Of a DNA stretch of 64,000 bases, positions 16,761 to 26,702 are shown piece by piece. This DNA is from a bacterium SCSIO 12827 (GTDB lineage Bacteria > Pseudomonadota > Alphaproteobacteria > Rhodospirillales > Casp-alpha2). The translations under genes were made by a program, and so were the position numbers. Each line of letters begins with the position of its first letter. Within the stretch, counting starts at the first letter, position 1. Below the pieces are notes generated by a model. The model saw only the letters and a list, made by a program, of their open reading frames with translations. It did not search any database and was not told the origin of the DNA. The stretch lies in assembly GCA_024397995.1 (NCBI GenBank), contig CP073746.1:2232001-2296000 (forward strand), given 5' to 3'.

Positions 16761-18344
16761 CTAGACCGGCAATTCCTGTGGCCGCGTGCGACGCAACCAG
16801 GCGACGACCATCAGGCGGGTGACCATGATCGCAGTGAACATGGAAGTCGCGATGCCGACGGCGAGCGTCACGGCGAAGCCCCGCACCGGCCCGGACCCGA
16901 AGGCGTAGAGCAGAACGGCGGCGATCAGCGTGGTCACGTTGGCATCGATGATGGTGGTCAGCGCCCGGCTGTAGCCGGCGTCGATGGCGCTGATCGGCGT
17001 GCGCCCGGCGCGCACTTCTTCTCGGATGCGTTCGAATATCAGCACGTTGGCGTCGACCGCCATGCCGACGGTCAGCACGATCCCGGCGATGCCGGGCAGC
17101 GTCAGCGTCGCCTGGATCACCGACAGAACCGCCAGGATCAGCAGCAGGTTGAAGATCAGCGCCACATTGGCCATCACGCCGAATTTGCCATAGGCGATGA
17201 CCATGAAGACGATCACCGCGATCAGACCGACGATGCAGGCGGTTTCCCCGGCGGCGATGCTGTCCGCGCCCAGGCTGGCGCCGACCGTGCGTTCCTCAAG
17301 GATCGAAATCGGCGCCGGAAGGGCGCCCGCGCGCAGCAGAAGGGCCAAATCCTGGGCCGACTGCACGGTGAAGGAGCCGGAAATCTGGCCGCTGCCGGTG
17401 ATGATCGGCTCGCGGATCACCGGCGCGCTGATGACCTTGTTGTCCAGCACGATGGCGAAAGGCCGGCCCACGTTCTTGGTCGTCACGTCGCCGAATTTCT
17501 TGGCCCCGCGGGCATTCAGGCGAAATCCCACGACCGGTTGATTGGTGCGCTGTTCAAAGCTTTGGTGGGCGTCGACCAGGTCCTCGCCCGACACCAGCAC
17601 CCGGCGCTTGACCAGATAGGCGTCCTGACGGCCGACGGCGCGGTCTTCCTCAGTCGCCTGCAGCAGCACACTGCCCGGCGGCACGCGGCCGCGCTCGCGG
17701 GCCTCGGCCACGGAATTTTCCATATCGACCAGTTGGAACGTCAGCTTGGCCGTCTTGCCGATGATCGCCTTCAGGCGTTCCGGGTCTTTCAGACCCGGCA
17801 CCTGGACCAGCACCCGATTGTCGCCCTGGCGCTGAATCGTCGGCTCGCGCGTGCCGGTTTCGTCGATACGGCGGCGCAGGATTTCCACGGACTGCTGCAG
17901 GGCGGACGAGCGCCGCTCCAACAAGGTCTGCTCCAGGGGCGTGATGGTGATGCGCTCACCGTCGACGCTGATCTGTGCGCCCGGCTCGATCGGCTTCAGA
18001 AGGTTGCGCGCCTTCTCGACCTCATCCGCCTTGGCGATGGTAACGACCACCGTATTGCCGTCGACGCCCAGGGTGCGGGCGCGGATACGCGCGGTGCGCA
18101 GCTCGGCGCGCGCACTTTCGGCGATGCCTTCCAGGTACTGCCTGATGACCTCGTCGACCTCGACCTCCAGCAGCAGGTGTGAGCCGCCCTGCAAATCCAG
18201 GCCCAGGTTGACCTGCTGGCTCGGCAATCCGCCGGGCAGCGATTCAGTCAGCGATTTAGGCAGGAAGTTGGGCAGGGAATAGGCCACACCCAGCAGGCAG
18301 ACCACCAGGACCAACGCAACCTTCCACTTGGGGAAATAGACCAT
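16761..18344 (-). CDS. secD: protein translocase subunit SecD
   Basis: SecD, 527 residues, normal length. The N-terminal membrane segment (about 7-26) is followed by LGLDLQGGSHLLLEVEVDE and the large periplasmic P1 head domain. The C-terminal six-helix bundle contains VGMAVDANVLIFERIREE, the family signature with the proton-path Asp. It lies 56 bases after yajC and 21 before secF. Confidence 0.97.
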   Translation of the reverse strand: MVYFPKWKVALVLVVCLLGVAYSLPNFLPKSLTESLPGGLPSQQVNLGLDLQGGSHLLLEVEVDEVIRQYLEGIAESARAELRTARIRARTLGVDGNTVVVTIAKADEVEKARNLLKPIEPGAQISVDGERITITPLEQTLLERRSSALQQSVEILRRRIDETGTREPTIQRQGDNRVLVQVPGLKDPERLKAIIGKTAKLTFQLVDMENSVAEARERGRVPPGSVLLQATEEDRAVGRQDAYLVKRRVLVSGEDLVDAHQSFEQRTNQPVVGFRLNARGAKKFGDVTTKNVGRPFAIVLDNKVISAPVIREPIITGSGQISGSFTVQSAQDLALLLRAGALPAPISILEERTVGASLGADSIAAGETACIVGLIAVIVFMVIAYGKFGVMANVALIFNLLLILAVLSVIQATLTLPGIAGIVLTVGMAVDANVLIFERIREEVRAGRTPISAIDAGYSRALTTIIDANVTTLIAAVLLYAFGSGPVRGFAVTLAVGIATSMFTAIMVTRLMVVAWLRRTRPQELPV

Positions 18345-18400
18345 GGGTGCTTAACCGGACGTGTCAGGAATGGGACGAAACGAAGACCAGGGGCAAGGGA

Positions 18401-18832
18401 TCAACCGTCCTTCTTGCCGCCGCCCAGCAGGCCGCGCAGGCCGCCCGGCTTCTTCTTGGCGGCGCCTTCGTCGTTGGCGGCGTCACCCTTGTCGACGGTC
18501 TTGCCGGAATCGGCCTGGGGCTCGGACTTGCTTTCGACCGAGGCCAGCGTGCTCTTGCGCACCTTGACCTTGATGCCCTCGGCGATTTCAACAATCACCT
18601 CGTCACCTTCGTTGACCTTGGTCACCGTGCCCATGATGCCGCCACCCGTGACGACCTTGTCGCCGCGCCGAACGGCTTCGAGCATGAGCTTGTGTTCCTT
18701 CATCTTCTTCTGCTGCGGACGAATCAGCAGGAAGTAAAAGATCACGAAGATCAGGATCAGGGGCAGGAACGCCTCAATGCCGCCACCACCACCGCCACCG
18801 GCTGCCTGGGCATACGCGGGCGAAATCAACAT
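18401..18832 (-). CDS. yajC: preprotein translocase subunit YajC
   Basis: Protein of 143 residues. An N-terminal Gly-rich lead is followed by one membrane segment (FLPLILIFVIFYFLLIRPQQ) and the conserved cytoplasmic region GDKVVTGGGIMGTVTKV. The C-terminus from about residue 95 is a Lys/Gly/Asp-rich extension not found in short members. YajC associates with SecDF. It is the first gene of the yajC-secD-secF-DUF498 run. Confidence 0.95.
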   Translation of the reverse strand: MLISPAYAQAAGGGGGGGIEAFLPLILIFVIFYFLLIRPQQKKMKEHKLMLEAVRRGDKVVTGGGIMGTVTKVNEGDEVIVEIAEGIKVKVRKSTLASVESKSEPQADSGKTVDKGDAANDEGAAKKKPGGLRGLLGGGKKDG

Positions 18833-19032
18833 GCTTATCTCCTCATTCCCCCCGCATTTACCGTCGGGGGCGGTTCTTAAAATACCCGGAAACCGGTCGT
18901 CTTATTTGGGTGCGCGGGACTATAACCGCAAGACCGCGCGATGCAAACGCAAACCGGCGAATTTTTGCCCATCGCCTGCGGCGGCACGCAGACGATTGAC
19001 GCCTTGCGCTCTCCGGCCTAATTTCCGCCGCC

Positions 19033-19890
19033 ATGACCGATATCGATATGTACAAGGTCCTCGACCGCATCGCCGATGCGCTGGACCGTCTCGCCCCGCC
19101 GCCCGTCCCCGAAAACGACATGTCCGTCGCAGACGCTTTCGTCTGGCACGCCGACACCTCATGGCTGGAGCCCGTGCCCAAGGTCAACCGGGTCGAAATG
19201 GGCCTGTTGCGCGGCATCGACATGCAGGTTCAGCAGTTGACGGACAACACCCAGCGTTTCGCCAAAGGCCTGCCCGCCAACAACGCCTTGTTGTGGGGCG
19301 CGCGCGGCACGGGGAAAAGCTCACTGGTCAAGGCGCTGCACGCGGAAATCAACGCGGAACAGCCGGGTTCCCTCGTGCTGGTGGAAATCCACCGCGAGGA
19401 TATTCCCTCCCTGCCCGCCCTGCTGTCGGTCGTGCGCGCCGGCGGGCGGCGCTGCCTGGTGTTCTGCGACGATCTCAGCTTCGATACCGAGGATACGTCC
19501 TACAAATCCTTGAAGGCAGTGCTTGACGGCGGCATCGAAGGACGGCCCGAAAACGTGCTGTTCTACGCCACGTCCAACCGCCGCCACCTGATCTCGCGCG
19601 ACATGATCGAGAACGAACGCTCCACCGCCATCAACCCTGGCGAGGCGGTCGAGGAAAAGGTCTCCCTCTCGGACCGTTTCGGCCTGTGGCTGGGCTTTCA
19701 TAACCTGGATCAGCAAACTTATTTCCAGATCGTCGAAGGCTATGCCAAGCGCTATGGCCTGGACGGCCCGGATGTCGATCTGCGCCGCGAAGCCAACGAA
19801 TGGGCCGTGACCCGGGGCTCGCGCTCCGGCCGTGTCGCCTGGCAATACATCCAAAACCTGGCCGGACGCCTGGGCAAAACCCTGGAATAG
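19033..19890 (+). CDS. DUF815 family AAA-type ATPase
   Basis: Protein of 285 residues of the DUF815 P-loop ATPases. The Walker A motif is GARGTGKSSLVKALH (about residues 90-104) and a Walker B-like LVFCDDLSF follows near 155. The blocks NVLFYATSNRRHLISRDM and ERSTAINPGEAVEEKVSLSD are typical of the family. The function is unknown; members often sit beside yajC-secDF in Alphaproteobacteria, as here. It is divergent from yajC across 200 bases. Confidence 0.9.
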   Translation: MTDIDMYKVLDRIADALDRLAPPPVPENDMSVADAFVWHADTSWLEPVPKVNRVEMGLLRGIDMQVQQLTDNTQRFAKGLPANNALLWGARGTGKSSLVKALHAEINAEQPGSLVLVEIHREDIPSLPALLSVVRAGGRRCLVFCDDLSFDTEDTSYKSLKAVLDGGIEGRPENVLFYATSNRRHLISRDMIENERSTAINPGEAVEEKVSLSDRFGLWLGFHNLDQQTYFQIVEGYAKRYGLDGPDVDLRREANEWAVTRGSRSGRVAWQYIQNLAGRLGKTLE

Positions 19891-19932
19891 CCGCGGCGTC
19901 ATCGCCCCCGTGACATTCTTGCAACCATTACG

Positions 19933-19951
19933 CCGTATTCAATAAATACGG
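19933..19951. promoter_or_regulatory. palindrome CCGTATT-CAATA-AATACGG
   Basis: Perfect 7-base arms around a 5-base loop, 65 bases upstream of the 63-residue gene at 20016. No U-tract follows, so it is more likely an operator or leader hairpin than a terminator. Confidence 0.3.
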
Positions 19952-20015
19952 GAACTGGCCGGGCACGCCGTTTGTGCTATGCTAAGTGGTTGCTTGGTAA
20001 GGGGGAATACGTGTT

Positions 20016-20207
20016 ATGGCGGGACCGTCAGATGATGACGACTGGCAAGCCAGCATCGCGCACCTGAAACAGATGGCCCACGATGTCGCGGGCCTGCCGC
20101 CTTCCGTCAAACACATGATAGAGCAGGCTTGGCTGGCGGCCGAGAAAGGCCAGGAAGACATGGCGCGAGAGCTTCTCGCCCAGGCCAAGCGGAAGATCGA
20201 ATCCTGA
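20016..20207 (+). CDS. small hypothetical protein, 63 aa
   Basis: Hydrophilic helical protein of 63 residues (HLKQMAHDVAGLPPSVKHMI; AEKGQEDMARELLAQAKRK). AAGGGGG lies about 14 bases before the ATG, a little far. It ends two bases before the convergent nlpD-like stop. No membrane segment. I do not recognise the family; the acidic-to-basic polarity and length are protein-like, so I keep it. Confidence 0.6.
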   Translation: MAGPSDDDDWQASIAHLKQMAHDVAGLPPSVKHMIEQAWLAAEKGQEDMARELLAQAKRKIES

Positions 20208-20209
20208 AA

Positions 20210-21250
20210 TCAGGCCGGCTTTGACGACAGGAACTGCTGCGGATTGACCGCGCGCTTGTTCTTTCGCAACTCGAAATGAAGCTGCGGTTCCGCCACCCCG
20301 CCGGTGTCGCCCACGGTCGCGATTTTCTGCCCCCGGCGCACCCGGTCGCCCTTGGCCACGGCCAGCTGGTCCGTATGGGCATAGGCGGAAATCCAACCAC
20401 CGTCATGCTTGATCAGAACCAGATTGCCGAACCCGCGCAACTCGTTCCCCACATAGGCGACAACGCCGTTTTCCGTGGCCACCACGGGCGTGCCCCGGGG
20501 CGCTTTGATGTTGATGCCGTCGTTGCGCAGGCCGCTCTGCTTGACCCCGAAACGCGAAATCACCCGCCCCCCGGAAACAGGCCAGTAGAAGCCGCTGCCG
20601 CTGCGTTTGGGCGGCCCCGGCAAGGCACGGTTGGCCACGGCCGCCGGTGCCTTGGGCCGGTGCGGTGGCGTCACCTGGATGGATGACGGGGTACCGCCCT
20701 GGGGGGCCGCCTGGCCCGGTTCCGGACGATGGGGGGCCTTGACCGATTGCAGGGTGCCGGTCGGGATCAGCAGATCCTCGCCCACGCGGATCGTATAGGG
20801 CGGACGGATGCCGTTGATGCGCGCCAGTTCGTTGGGCTCGACATCGTATTTCTGGGCGATGGCGTAGACTGTTTCCCCTGCGGAAACCGTGTGCTGACGC
20901 CCGCGCGGCAGAACCAGGCGCTGATTGACCTGCAGGATGAAGGGCGGCTCCAGACCATTGGCCTCGATCAGGGGACGCAGGCCGACGCGATGGCGGCGCG
21001 AAATGGCGTAAAGCGTATCGCCCGGGCCGACACGCACGGCCGAGGCCCCGACGAAGGTCAAATCCCCGCCCGTGCGGCGACGGGTCTCCGGGCTTTGGAC
21101 GGCGCGGGGCGCGGCCGATGCCGGGGCACGCGGGGCCGCCGCTGTCGTCTCGCTGCGGGGCGGCCATTCGGCAGCGCCACAGGCGGCAAGCGTCCACAAC
21201 AGCACTGCCGCCGTTCCCACCTTCCCGATTTCGCGCCAGCTTCCGGTCAT
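20210..21250 (-). CDS. LysM/M23 lipoprotein, NlpD-like with degenerate active site
   Basis: Outer-membrane lipoprotein of 346 residues. The lipobox LAAC puts the lipidated Cys at 24. Two LysM domains follow (GDTLYAISRRHRVGLRPLIE and GETVYAIAQKYDVEPNELAR), then a Pro-rich linker and a C-terminal M23 domain. Zinc ligands are degenerate: the usual H-x3-D is replaced by NDGIN, and HxH by QLH in PQLHFELRK. Such inactive LytM domains activate cell-wall amidases in cell separation. I chose the third of three clustered ATGs (21250) because GAGGA lies 6 bases upstream. It follows pcm by 20 bases, as in the classic surE-pcm-nlpD order. Confidence 0.88.
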   Translation of the reverse strand: MTGSWREIGKVGTAAVLLWTLAACGAAEWPPRSETTAAAPRAPASAAPRAVQSPETRRRTGGDLTFVGASAVRVGPGDTLYAISRRHRVGLRPLIEANGLEPPFILQVNQRLVLPRGRQHTVSAGETVYAIAQKYDVEPNELARINGIRPPYTIRVGEDLLIPTGTLQSVKAPHRPEPGQAAPQGGTPSSIQVTPPHRPKAPAAVANRALPGPPKRSGSGFYWPVSGGRVISRFGVKQSGLRNDGINIKAPRGTPVVATENGVVAYVGNELRGFGNLVLIKHDGGWISAYAHTDQLAVAKGDRVRRGQKIATVGDTGGVAEPQLHFELRKNKRAVNPQQFLSSKPA

Positions 21251-21270
21251 TCGCATCCTCATGCCCGCTG

Positions 21271-21945
21271 TCACGCCGGTGCGGCGACGCCCGCCACCAG
21301 GGGCACGAAGCGGACTTCGCCCATATCCTCGATCTCCAGGCCCAAGGGCCCCTTGTCGACCCGATACAGGCGTTGTTCCCCGTCGCTGGCCTGGCTGCCG
21401 ACCGGCACGATCATGATCCCGCCCTCGGCCAGTTGCGACAGCAGCACAGGCGGAATGTCCTCGGCCGCGGCGGTGACGATGATGCGCTCGAACGGCGCCT
21501 GCTCCGGCCAACCGAGGGAGCCGTCACCCAGATGCGTGGTGATGTTGGTCAGGCCGAAGTGGCGGAACCGGCGTTCGGCCTCGTCCTTCAACCCCTTATG
21601 GCGCTCGATCGTATAGAGCCGGCGGCACAGCAGCGACAGCACCACCGACTGGTAGCCGCAGCCGGTGCCGACCTCCAGCACCTTGGTACGGTCCGTGACC
21701 TCCAGCGCCTCGGTCATGCGTGCAACCACCCAGGGCTGGCTGATGGTCTGCTGATGGCCGATCGGCAGGGCCAGGTTGCGGTAGGCCCGGTCCTGAAAGG
21801 CTTCGGGTACGAACTGTTCGCGCGGCACCCGGCCGATGGCTTCCAGCACCCGTTCGTCGGCGACGCCCAAACGGCGCAGGCTTTCCAGCAGTTCCTCACG
21901 CTCCGCCGCCAGGGCCTCCTCAAGCGCGGGGCGGAGCCGGTTCAT
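21271..21945 (-). CDS. pcm: protein-L-isoaspartate O-methyltransferase
   Basis: Repair methyltransferase of 224 residues that methylates isoaspartyl residues using S-adenosylmethionine. The family start VPREQFVPEAFQDRAYRNLA, the substrate-loop GHQQTISQPWVVARM and the SAM-binding motif VLEVGTGCGYQSVVLS are intact. The ATG overlaps the surE stop by four bases (ATGA). A second, more divergent member lies at 55607-56263. Confidence 0.95.
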   Translation of the reverse strand: MNRLRPALEEALAAEREELLESLRRLGVADERVLEAIGRVPREQFVPEAFQDRAYRNLALPIGHQQTISQPWVVARMTEALEVTDRTKVLEVGTGCGYQSVVLSLLCRRLYTIERHKGLKDEAERRFRHFGLTNITTHLGDGSLGWPEQAPFERIIVTAAAEDIPPVLLSQLAEGGIMIVPVGSQASDGEQRLYRVDKGPLGLEIEDMGEVRFVPLVAGVAAPA

Positions 21946-22724
21946 GGGAAGACCTCGCTCAGGCGTTCAAGCTCCCGCCCCGCCGTCAGGTCGAGGCTCA
22001 GAGGCGTCACGGAAATCACCTTGCGCCGGCAAGCGTCCAGGTCCGTGCCTTCCTGGAATTTTTCCTCATCGCGCTGCACACCGACCCAGTAGTAGGCGTC
22101 GCCCCGAGGGTCGCGGCCATCCTGAATCTCGCCGCCGATCTTGCGCCGGCCCTGGCGCGTGACCTCCATCCCGGTAACCTCTCCGGGCGGGCAGTCGGGA
22201 ATATTCACGTTCAGCAGGATCGCCGGATCAAAGTCGTAACCGGCCAGACGTTCGAGAATTTTCGGCATCCAGAATTCCGAGGTTTCCCAGATCACGTTGC
22301 GGTTGTCGTCGTATTCCTGGGAAAAGGCGACGGAGGGAATACCCAACAGCGCCCCTTCCATGGCCGCCGCCACGGTGCCCGAATAATGCACGTCCTCGCC
22401 CAGGTTGCCGCCCCGGTTGACCCCGGACATGACGATATCGGGGCGCAGGTCCTTCATCACCCGGTTGACGCCCAGAAGCACGCTGTCCGTCGGCGTGCCG
22501 TCCACGGCGAAGCGTCCGTCAGACACGTTGCGGATGCGCAACGGGCGGCGCAGAGTCAGGGAATGGCTGGTCGCCGACTGTTCCGTTTCTGGCGCGACGA
22601 CCCAGACCTCGCGGGCCACGGCGCGCACCGCCTTTTCCAAAACCTTGATGCCCGGCGCATGGACGCCGTCGTCGTTGGATATGAGCACCCGGGCCTGGCT
22701 CAGATCAATGTGGCGGCGGGTCAT
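21942..22724 (-). CDS. surE: 5'-nucleotidase SurE
   Basis: Metal-dependent nucleoside monophosphatase of 260 residues. The metal-binding motif [14 protein letters not shown] opens the protein, and the blocks [20 protein letters not shown] and [13 protein letters not shown] follow. Its ATG overlaps the serS stop by four bases (ATGA), so serS-surE-pcm are translationally coupled. Confidence 0.97.
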   Translation of the reverse strand: MTRRHIDLSQARVLISNDDGVHAPGIKVLEKAVRAVAREVWVVAPETEQSATSHSLTLRRPLRIRNVSDGRFAVDGTPTDSVLLGVNRVMKDLRPDIVMSGVNRGGNLGEDVHYSGTVAAAMEGALLGIPSVAFSQEYDDNRNVIWETSEFWMPKILERLAGYDFDPAILLNVNIPDCPPGEVTGMEVTRQGRRKIGGEIQDGRDPRGDAYYWVGVQRDEEKFQEGTDLDACRRKVISVTPLSLDLTAGRELERLSEVFP

Positions 22725-23995
22725 GCTTTTCCGATGACCTCAAGCCCGCCCATGTAGGGCCGCAGAACATCCGGCACGGTGATCGAGCCGTCGGCCTGCT
22801 GGTAATTTTCCAGCACACCGATCATGGCGCGGCCGACGGCGACGCCGGAACCGTTCAGGGTATGCACGAAGCGCGTCCCCTTCTCGCCCTTCACACGGCA
22901 ACGCGCCTTCATGCGCCGGGCCTGGAAATCACCGCAGTTGGAGCAACTGGAGATTTCCCGGTATGCCCCCTGCCCCGGCAGCCAGATTTCGATGTCGTAG
23001 GTCTTGCGGGCCCCGAACCCCATATCGCCCGTGGACAGCACCACGACGCGGTAAGGCAGGCCCAGCTTCTGCAGCACCGCTTCGGCGCAGCCGGTCATGC
23101 GCTCCAACTCGTCGTCGGAGGATTCGGGCGCCGAGATGGTCACCATCTCGACCTTCTTGAACTGGTGCTGGCGGATCATGCCGCGGGTGTCCTTGCCGGC
23201 GGCCCCCGCTTCGGAGCGATAACAGTCGGTCAGCGCCGCATAGCGGAAGGGCAGCCGATCATCATCGACGATCTCGCCCGCCATCAGGTTGGTCAGGGGC
23301 ACTTCGGCCGTCGGGATCAACCAGTAACCATCATCGGTATGGAACAAATCCTCGGCGAACTTGGGCAATTGGCCCGTGCCGTACATGGTGGCGTCGTTGA
23401 CCAGGGTCGGCGGGGCGACTTCCGTCAGGCCATGCTCGTTGATATGGGTGTCCAGCATGAAGTTGGCGATGGCGCGTTCCAGCCGCGCCAGGGGCCCGGA
23501 CAGCACGACGAAGCGCGAACCGGACAGCTTTGCCGCGTTCTCGAAATCCATATGGCCCAGGCCTTCGCCCAGGTCGACATGGTCTCGGGCCTCGAAATCA
23601 AAGGCCTTGGGCTCACCCCATTTGCGGATTTCAATGTTGGCGCTTTCATCCGCGCCATCGGGCACGTCCACCGCCGGCAGGTTGGGGATGCCGGACAGGG
23701 CGTCTTCCAACACCTGCTCCGCCTCCTTGGCCTCGGCCTCGGCGGCGGCCTGGGCGTCCTTGGACTGCGACACTTTGGCCAGGATCTCCGAAGCGTCCTC
23801 ACCCTTCGACTTGGCGATGCCGATCTGCTTGGACAGGGCGTTGCGTTCGGTCTGAATTTCCTGGGCCCGGGTTTCGGCCGTGCGGCGCTTTTTATCAAGC
23901 GCGATCAGCCCTTCGGCGGCGGGCGGAAGCCCCCGGCGCGCGAGCCCCGCATCGAAAGCGTCGGGGTTTTCACGGATCCATTTGATGTCGAACAT
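22721..23995 (-). CDS. serS: serine--tRNA ligase
   Basis: Class II aminoacyl-tRNA synthetase of 424 residues. The N-terminal coiled-coil arm that holds tRNA-Ser spans about residues 30-105. The catalytic core contains motif 2 ([20 protein letters not shown]) and motif 3 near [16 protein letters not shown]. The start [18 protein letters not shown] is typical. First gene of the serS-surE-pcm-nlpD-like run, 143 bases after tatC. Confidence 0.97.
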   Translation of the reverse strand: MFDIKWIRENPDAFDAGLARRGLPPAAEGLIALDKKRRTAETRAQEIQTERNALSKQIGIAKSKGEDASEILAKVSQSKDAQAAAEAEAKEAEQVLEDALSGIPNLPAVDVPDGADESANIEIRKWGEPKAFDFEARDHVDLGEGLGHMDFENAAKLSGSRFVVLSGPLARLERAIANFMLDTHINEHGLTEVAPPTLVNDATMYGTGQLPKFAEDLFHTDDGYWLIPTAEVPLTNLMAGEIVDDDRLPFRYAALTDCYRSEAGAAGKDTRGMIRQHQFKKVEMVTISAPESSDDELERMTGCAEAVLQKLGLPYRVVVLSTGDMGFGARKTYDIEIWLPGQGAYREISSCSNCGDFQARRMKARCRVKGEKGTRFVHTLNGSGVAVGRAMIGVLENYQQADGSITVPDVLRPYMGGLEVIGKA

Positions 23996-24138
23996 CGCGG
24001 TCTCTTCGGGGTGTCGTTGACGGGACGGCGGAACAGGTACCGACGCCGTCGGGCAGCCCTGTTCAATCGCGCACTTATAGGCGGGCGAACCGGCCCCGTC
24101 CAGGGGTGGCGGGGCGTTTATGAACGGGGAAACTAGGC

Positions 24139-25020
24139 CTACGGCCCGGGCTCTGCCGCCGTTTTGGCGTTCTCGCCCTGGTCTTCGTCGTCGTCATCCA
24201 AATCGTCGTCTTCGGCGTCCAGATCGTCGCCCCGTTTCTTCTCGACCAGGCGCGCGCACCAGATGGAGATTTCGTAGAGCATGATGGTCGGCACGGCCAA
24301 GCCGATCTGGCTGATGACGTCGGGCGGCGTCAGGATCGCGGCCGCGACGAAGGCGATGACGATGGCGTACTTGCGCTTTGCCCGCAGTCCTTTGGAATTG
24401 ACGATGCCGATGCGCGCCAGCAGCGTGATCACCACGGGCAGCTCGAAACAGATGCCGAAGGCGAAGATCAGCTGCATGACCAGGGACAGGTACTGGTCGA
24501 CCTTGGCTTCCAGCTGGATCGGCAGAGAGCCGTCAATGCCCGCCGATTCAAAACCCAGGAAGAACTTCCAGGCCATGGGGAAGATGAAATAGTAAACCAG
24601 GGCCCCGCCCATGAAGAACAGGATCGGCGTGGCCACCAGGAATGGCGCCAGGGTGCGCTTTTCGTGCTTGTACAGACCCGGCGCCACGAACCCCCAGAAC
24701 TGCATGGCAATAAAAGGAAAGCCCACGAACAGGGCGGCGAAGAACGAGACCTTCAGATAGGTGAAGAAGGCTTCGTGCAAGGCCGTGTAGATCAACCGCC
24801 GCTGGCCGCCCGCATCGTGCATGACGTCGGCAAGCGGATGAACCAGGAAGGCGTAGATATGTTCGGAAAACCCATAGGCGACGAAGAACAGTACGATCAG
24901 CGCCGCGAAGCAGTAGATCAGGCGCGTACGCAGCTCCAGCAGATGCTCCAGCAGCGGCATCTTGCTTTCGTCGGCGCCGATCCCATCAGGGTCGAAATTG
25001 TCGTGGGCGCTGTCGGCCAT
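24139..25020 (-). CDS. tatC: Sec-independent protein translocase TatC
   Basis: Six-helix inner-membrane protein of 293 residues that binds twin-arginine signal peptides. The signature [20 protein letters not shown] is at the N-terminus, and [20 protein letters not shown] lies in the later membrane segments. The last 35 residues are a strongly acidic tail ([14 protein letters not shown]), longer than in most TatC. It follows tatB by eight bases. Confidence 0.96.
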   Translation of the reverse strand: MADSAHDNFDPDGIGADESKMPLLEHLLELRTRLIYCFAALIVLFFVAYGFSEHIYAFLVHPLADVMHDAGGQRRLIYTALHEAFFTYLKVSFFAALFVGFPFIAMQFWGFVAPGLYKHEKRTLAPFLVATPILFFMGGALVYYFIFPMAWKFFLGFESAGIDGSLPIQLEAKVDQYLSLVMQLIFAFGICFELPVVITLLARIGIVNSKGLRAKRKYAIVIAFVAAAILTPPDVISQIGLAVPTIMLYEISIWCARLVEKKRGDDLDAEDDDLDDDDEDQGENAKTAAEPGP

Positions 25021-25028
25021 GGGGGCGC

Positions 25029-25478
25029 CTAGGTCTTCGCCGTGTCGGCGGCGGGTTCTGCCGCCGGCTCGGCGGTGGTGACCGGCTCGCTCGGCGGCGG
25101 CGGGGTGGTGGCGGTCACGGGCGCGTCCGCGGCGGGCTGTGCCGCTTCGGTCGAAGCCGACTTGGCCTCGGTCATGGTTTCACGCACGGCACCGTCCAAA
25201 TCAGCGGCCTTTTCGATCTCGCCGTCCGGGTCCAGGTTGTCCTTGATTTCCTTGGTCACGTCGTAATGGGCGATTTTGTTGGCCTCGCGGCGGATGTCGT
25301 CCAATTCGGCCTCGCGCGCGACTTCGTCCAGACCCGCCTGGAATTCACCGGCCATGGACCGCAGTTTACGGATCGCGCGCATCACCGTGCGCACGGCGCG
25401 CGGCAAATCCTTTGGACCGATCACGATGATCGCCAGGATGGCGACAATGAACAGTTCCTGCCAGCCGATATCGAACAT
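25029..25478 (-). CDS. tatB: Sec-independent protein translocase TatB
   Basis: Protein of 149 residues with the TatB start MFDIGWQELFIVAILAIIVI, the hinge GPKDLPRAVRT and an amphipathic helix to about residue 70. The rest is an Ala/Pro/Thr-rich disordered tail. It couples substrate-loaded TatC to TatA. Gene order tatA-tatB-tatC on the minus strand. Confidence 0.95.
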   Translation of the reverse strand: MFDIGWQELFIVAILAIIVIGPKDLPRAVRTVMRAIRKLRSMAGEFQAGLDEVAREAELDDIRREANKIAHYDVTKEIKDNLDPDGEIEKAADLDGAVRETMTEAKSASTEAAQPAADAPVTATTPPPPSEPVTTAEPAAEPAADTAKT

Positions 25479-25555
25479 GGCGGCGCGGTACTCCGTTTGG
25501 CCTTTATGAGTGAGCGGACGGGTCCAAATTCAAAAGGACACTCTGCCCGCGTTGG

Positions 25556-25801
25556 TTAGCCGGCAGCCTTGTCTTTTTCCGCCGCGGCCGTCTGCGACGG
25601 CTTGTCGGCCGACTCGCCGTCGATCGCTTTGCGTTCGGCCGTTCCGTCCGTGGCCTCGTCGTCCTCTTTCATGCTTTTCTTGAACGATTTCAGGCCTTTA
25701 CCGAAATCCCCCATGAGCCGCGAAATTTTGCCGCCGCCACCGAAAAGAACGAGGACAACGACCAGGACAACCAGCCAATGCCAGATGCTGAATGTACCCA
25801 T
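25556..25801 (-). CDS. tatA: Sec-independent protein translocase TatA
   Basis: Protein of 81 residues: one membrane helix ([20 protein letters not shown]), the conserved FGxGK-like hinge and an amphipathic helix ([18 protein letters not shown]), then a charged tail. It forms the pore-like assembly of the Tat system. First gene of tatABC, 197 bases after scpB. Confidence 0.95.
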   Translation of the reverse strand: MGTFSIWHWLVVLVVVLVLFGGGGKISRLMGDFGKGLKSFKKSMKEDDEATDGTAERKAIDGESADKPSQTAAAEKDKAAG

Positions 25802-25998
25802 TTTCTGCTTTCTCTTGTGGTTTTTACGATGTGGGAAGCCGGATGATGGCAGATACGATGGTGTGCCGCAATGCCCCCGGTCAGCCCCCCTGACGGGGAT
25901 AGATGTAAGGGAATCGACCAGCCATGCAAGGCTTTTCGGCCCGCTTTCGCGAATAAGTCCGGCAGGTGGAAATCTTCGCCCGGCCCGCCGGCTATCCC

Positions 25999-26700
25999 CT
26001 ACCCCGCGGGCGTCAGACCGTCATCGGGATCAAGGGCGTCAACGCGGTCGTCCTCGGTAATGTCGGCGCCGCCCGGCGGCGGGGCATCGCCCTCGTTATC
26101 GTCTTCCGTATCGACGCCGCCACTGCCGTCCGTCAACTCGCCATGGGAACGGTAGACGTTGAGCGCCGGCCCGGATTCCAGAAGCCCCATGGCCTTCAGT
26201 TCCTTGATGCCCGGCAGATCACGCAGCGTTTCCAGCCCGAAGTGGTCCAGGAAACCGTCCGTGGTGCCCCAGGTCAACGGCCGGCCCGGCCCGTCCTTGC
26301 GCCCGCGCGGCCGGATCCAACCTTCCTCAAGCAAAATATCCATGGTCCCCTTGCTCAAGGAGACGCCGCGGATTTCCTCAATCTCGGCCCGTGTGATGGG
26401 CTGATGGTAAGCGACGATGGCAAGCGTCTCGATCGCCGCGCGCGACAATTTGCGCGTGACCTCGATGTGCTTGGTCATCTGTGCCGCCAAGTCTTCCGCC
26501 GTGCGAAAGGCCCAGGATGCGCCGGCGCGGATCAGATTGACGCCGCGCCCGGCGTATTGGTCCTGCAGTTCGGCCAACAGAGCCTTGAGGTCCGCGTCCT
26601 CGGGCAGGCGATTGGACAAAACCCGTTCGGTCATCGGTTCGGCCGAAGCGAACAGCACGGCTTCCAGCAGGCGCAGGTGGTCGCGGTTGAGATCGCTCAT
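25999..26700 (-). CDS. scpB: segregation and condensation protein ScpB
   Basis: Winged-helix partner of the SMC-ScpA condensin, 233 residues. Start at the ATG 26700, two bases after scpA. Typical blocks: [40 protein letters not shown] and [20 protein letters not shown]. The last 45 residues are a very acidic Asp/Gly tail, an extension beyond the core family. Confidence 0.95.
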   Translation of the reverse strand: MSDLNRDHLRLLEAVLFASAEPMTERVLSNRLPEDADLKALLAELQDQYAGRGVNLIRAGASWAFRTAEDLAAQMTKHIEVTRKLSRAAIETLAIVAYHQPITRAEIEEIRGVSLSKGTMDILLEEGWIRPRGRKDGPGRPLTWGTTDGFLDHFGLETLRDLPGIKELKAMGLLESGPALNVYRSHGELTDGSGGVDTEDDNEGDAPPPGGADITEDDRVDALDPDDGLTPAG

Positions 26701-26702
26701 GC

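Noticed and set aside
15573-18182. Plus-strand frame of 869 codons
   Set aside because: It is antisense to secF and secD and is His/Gln/Asp-rich, a typical reverse-frame artefact of GC-rich coding DNA.
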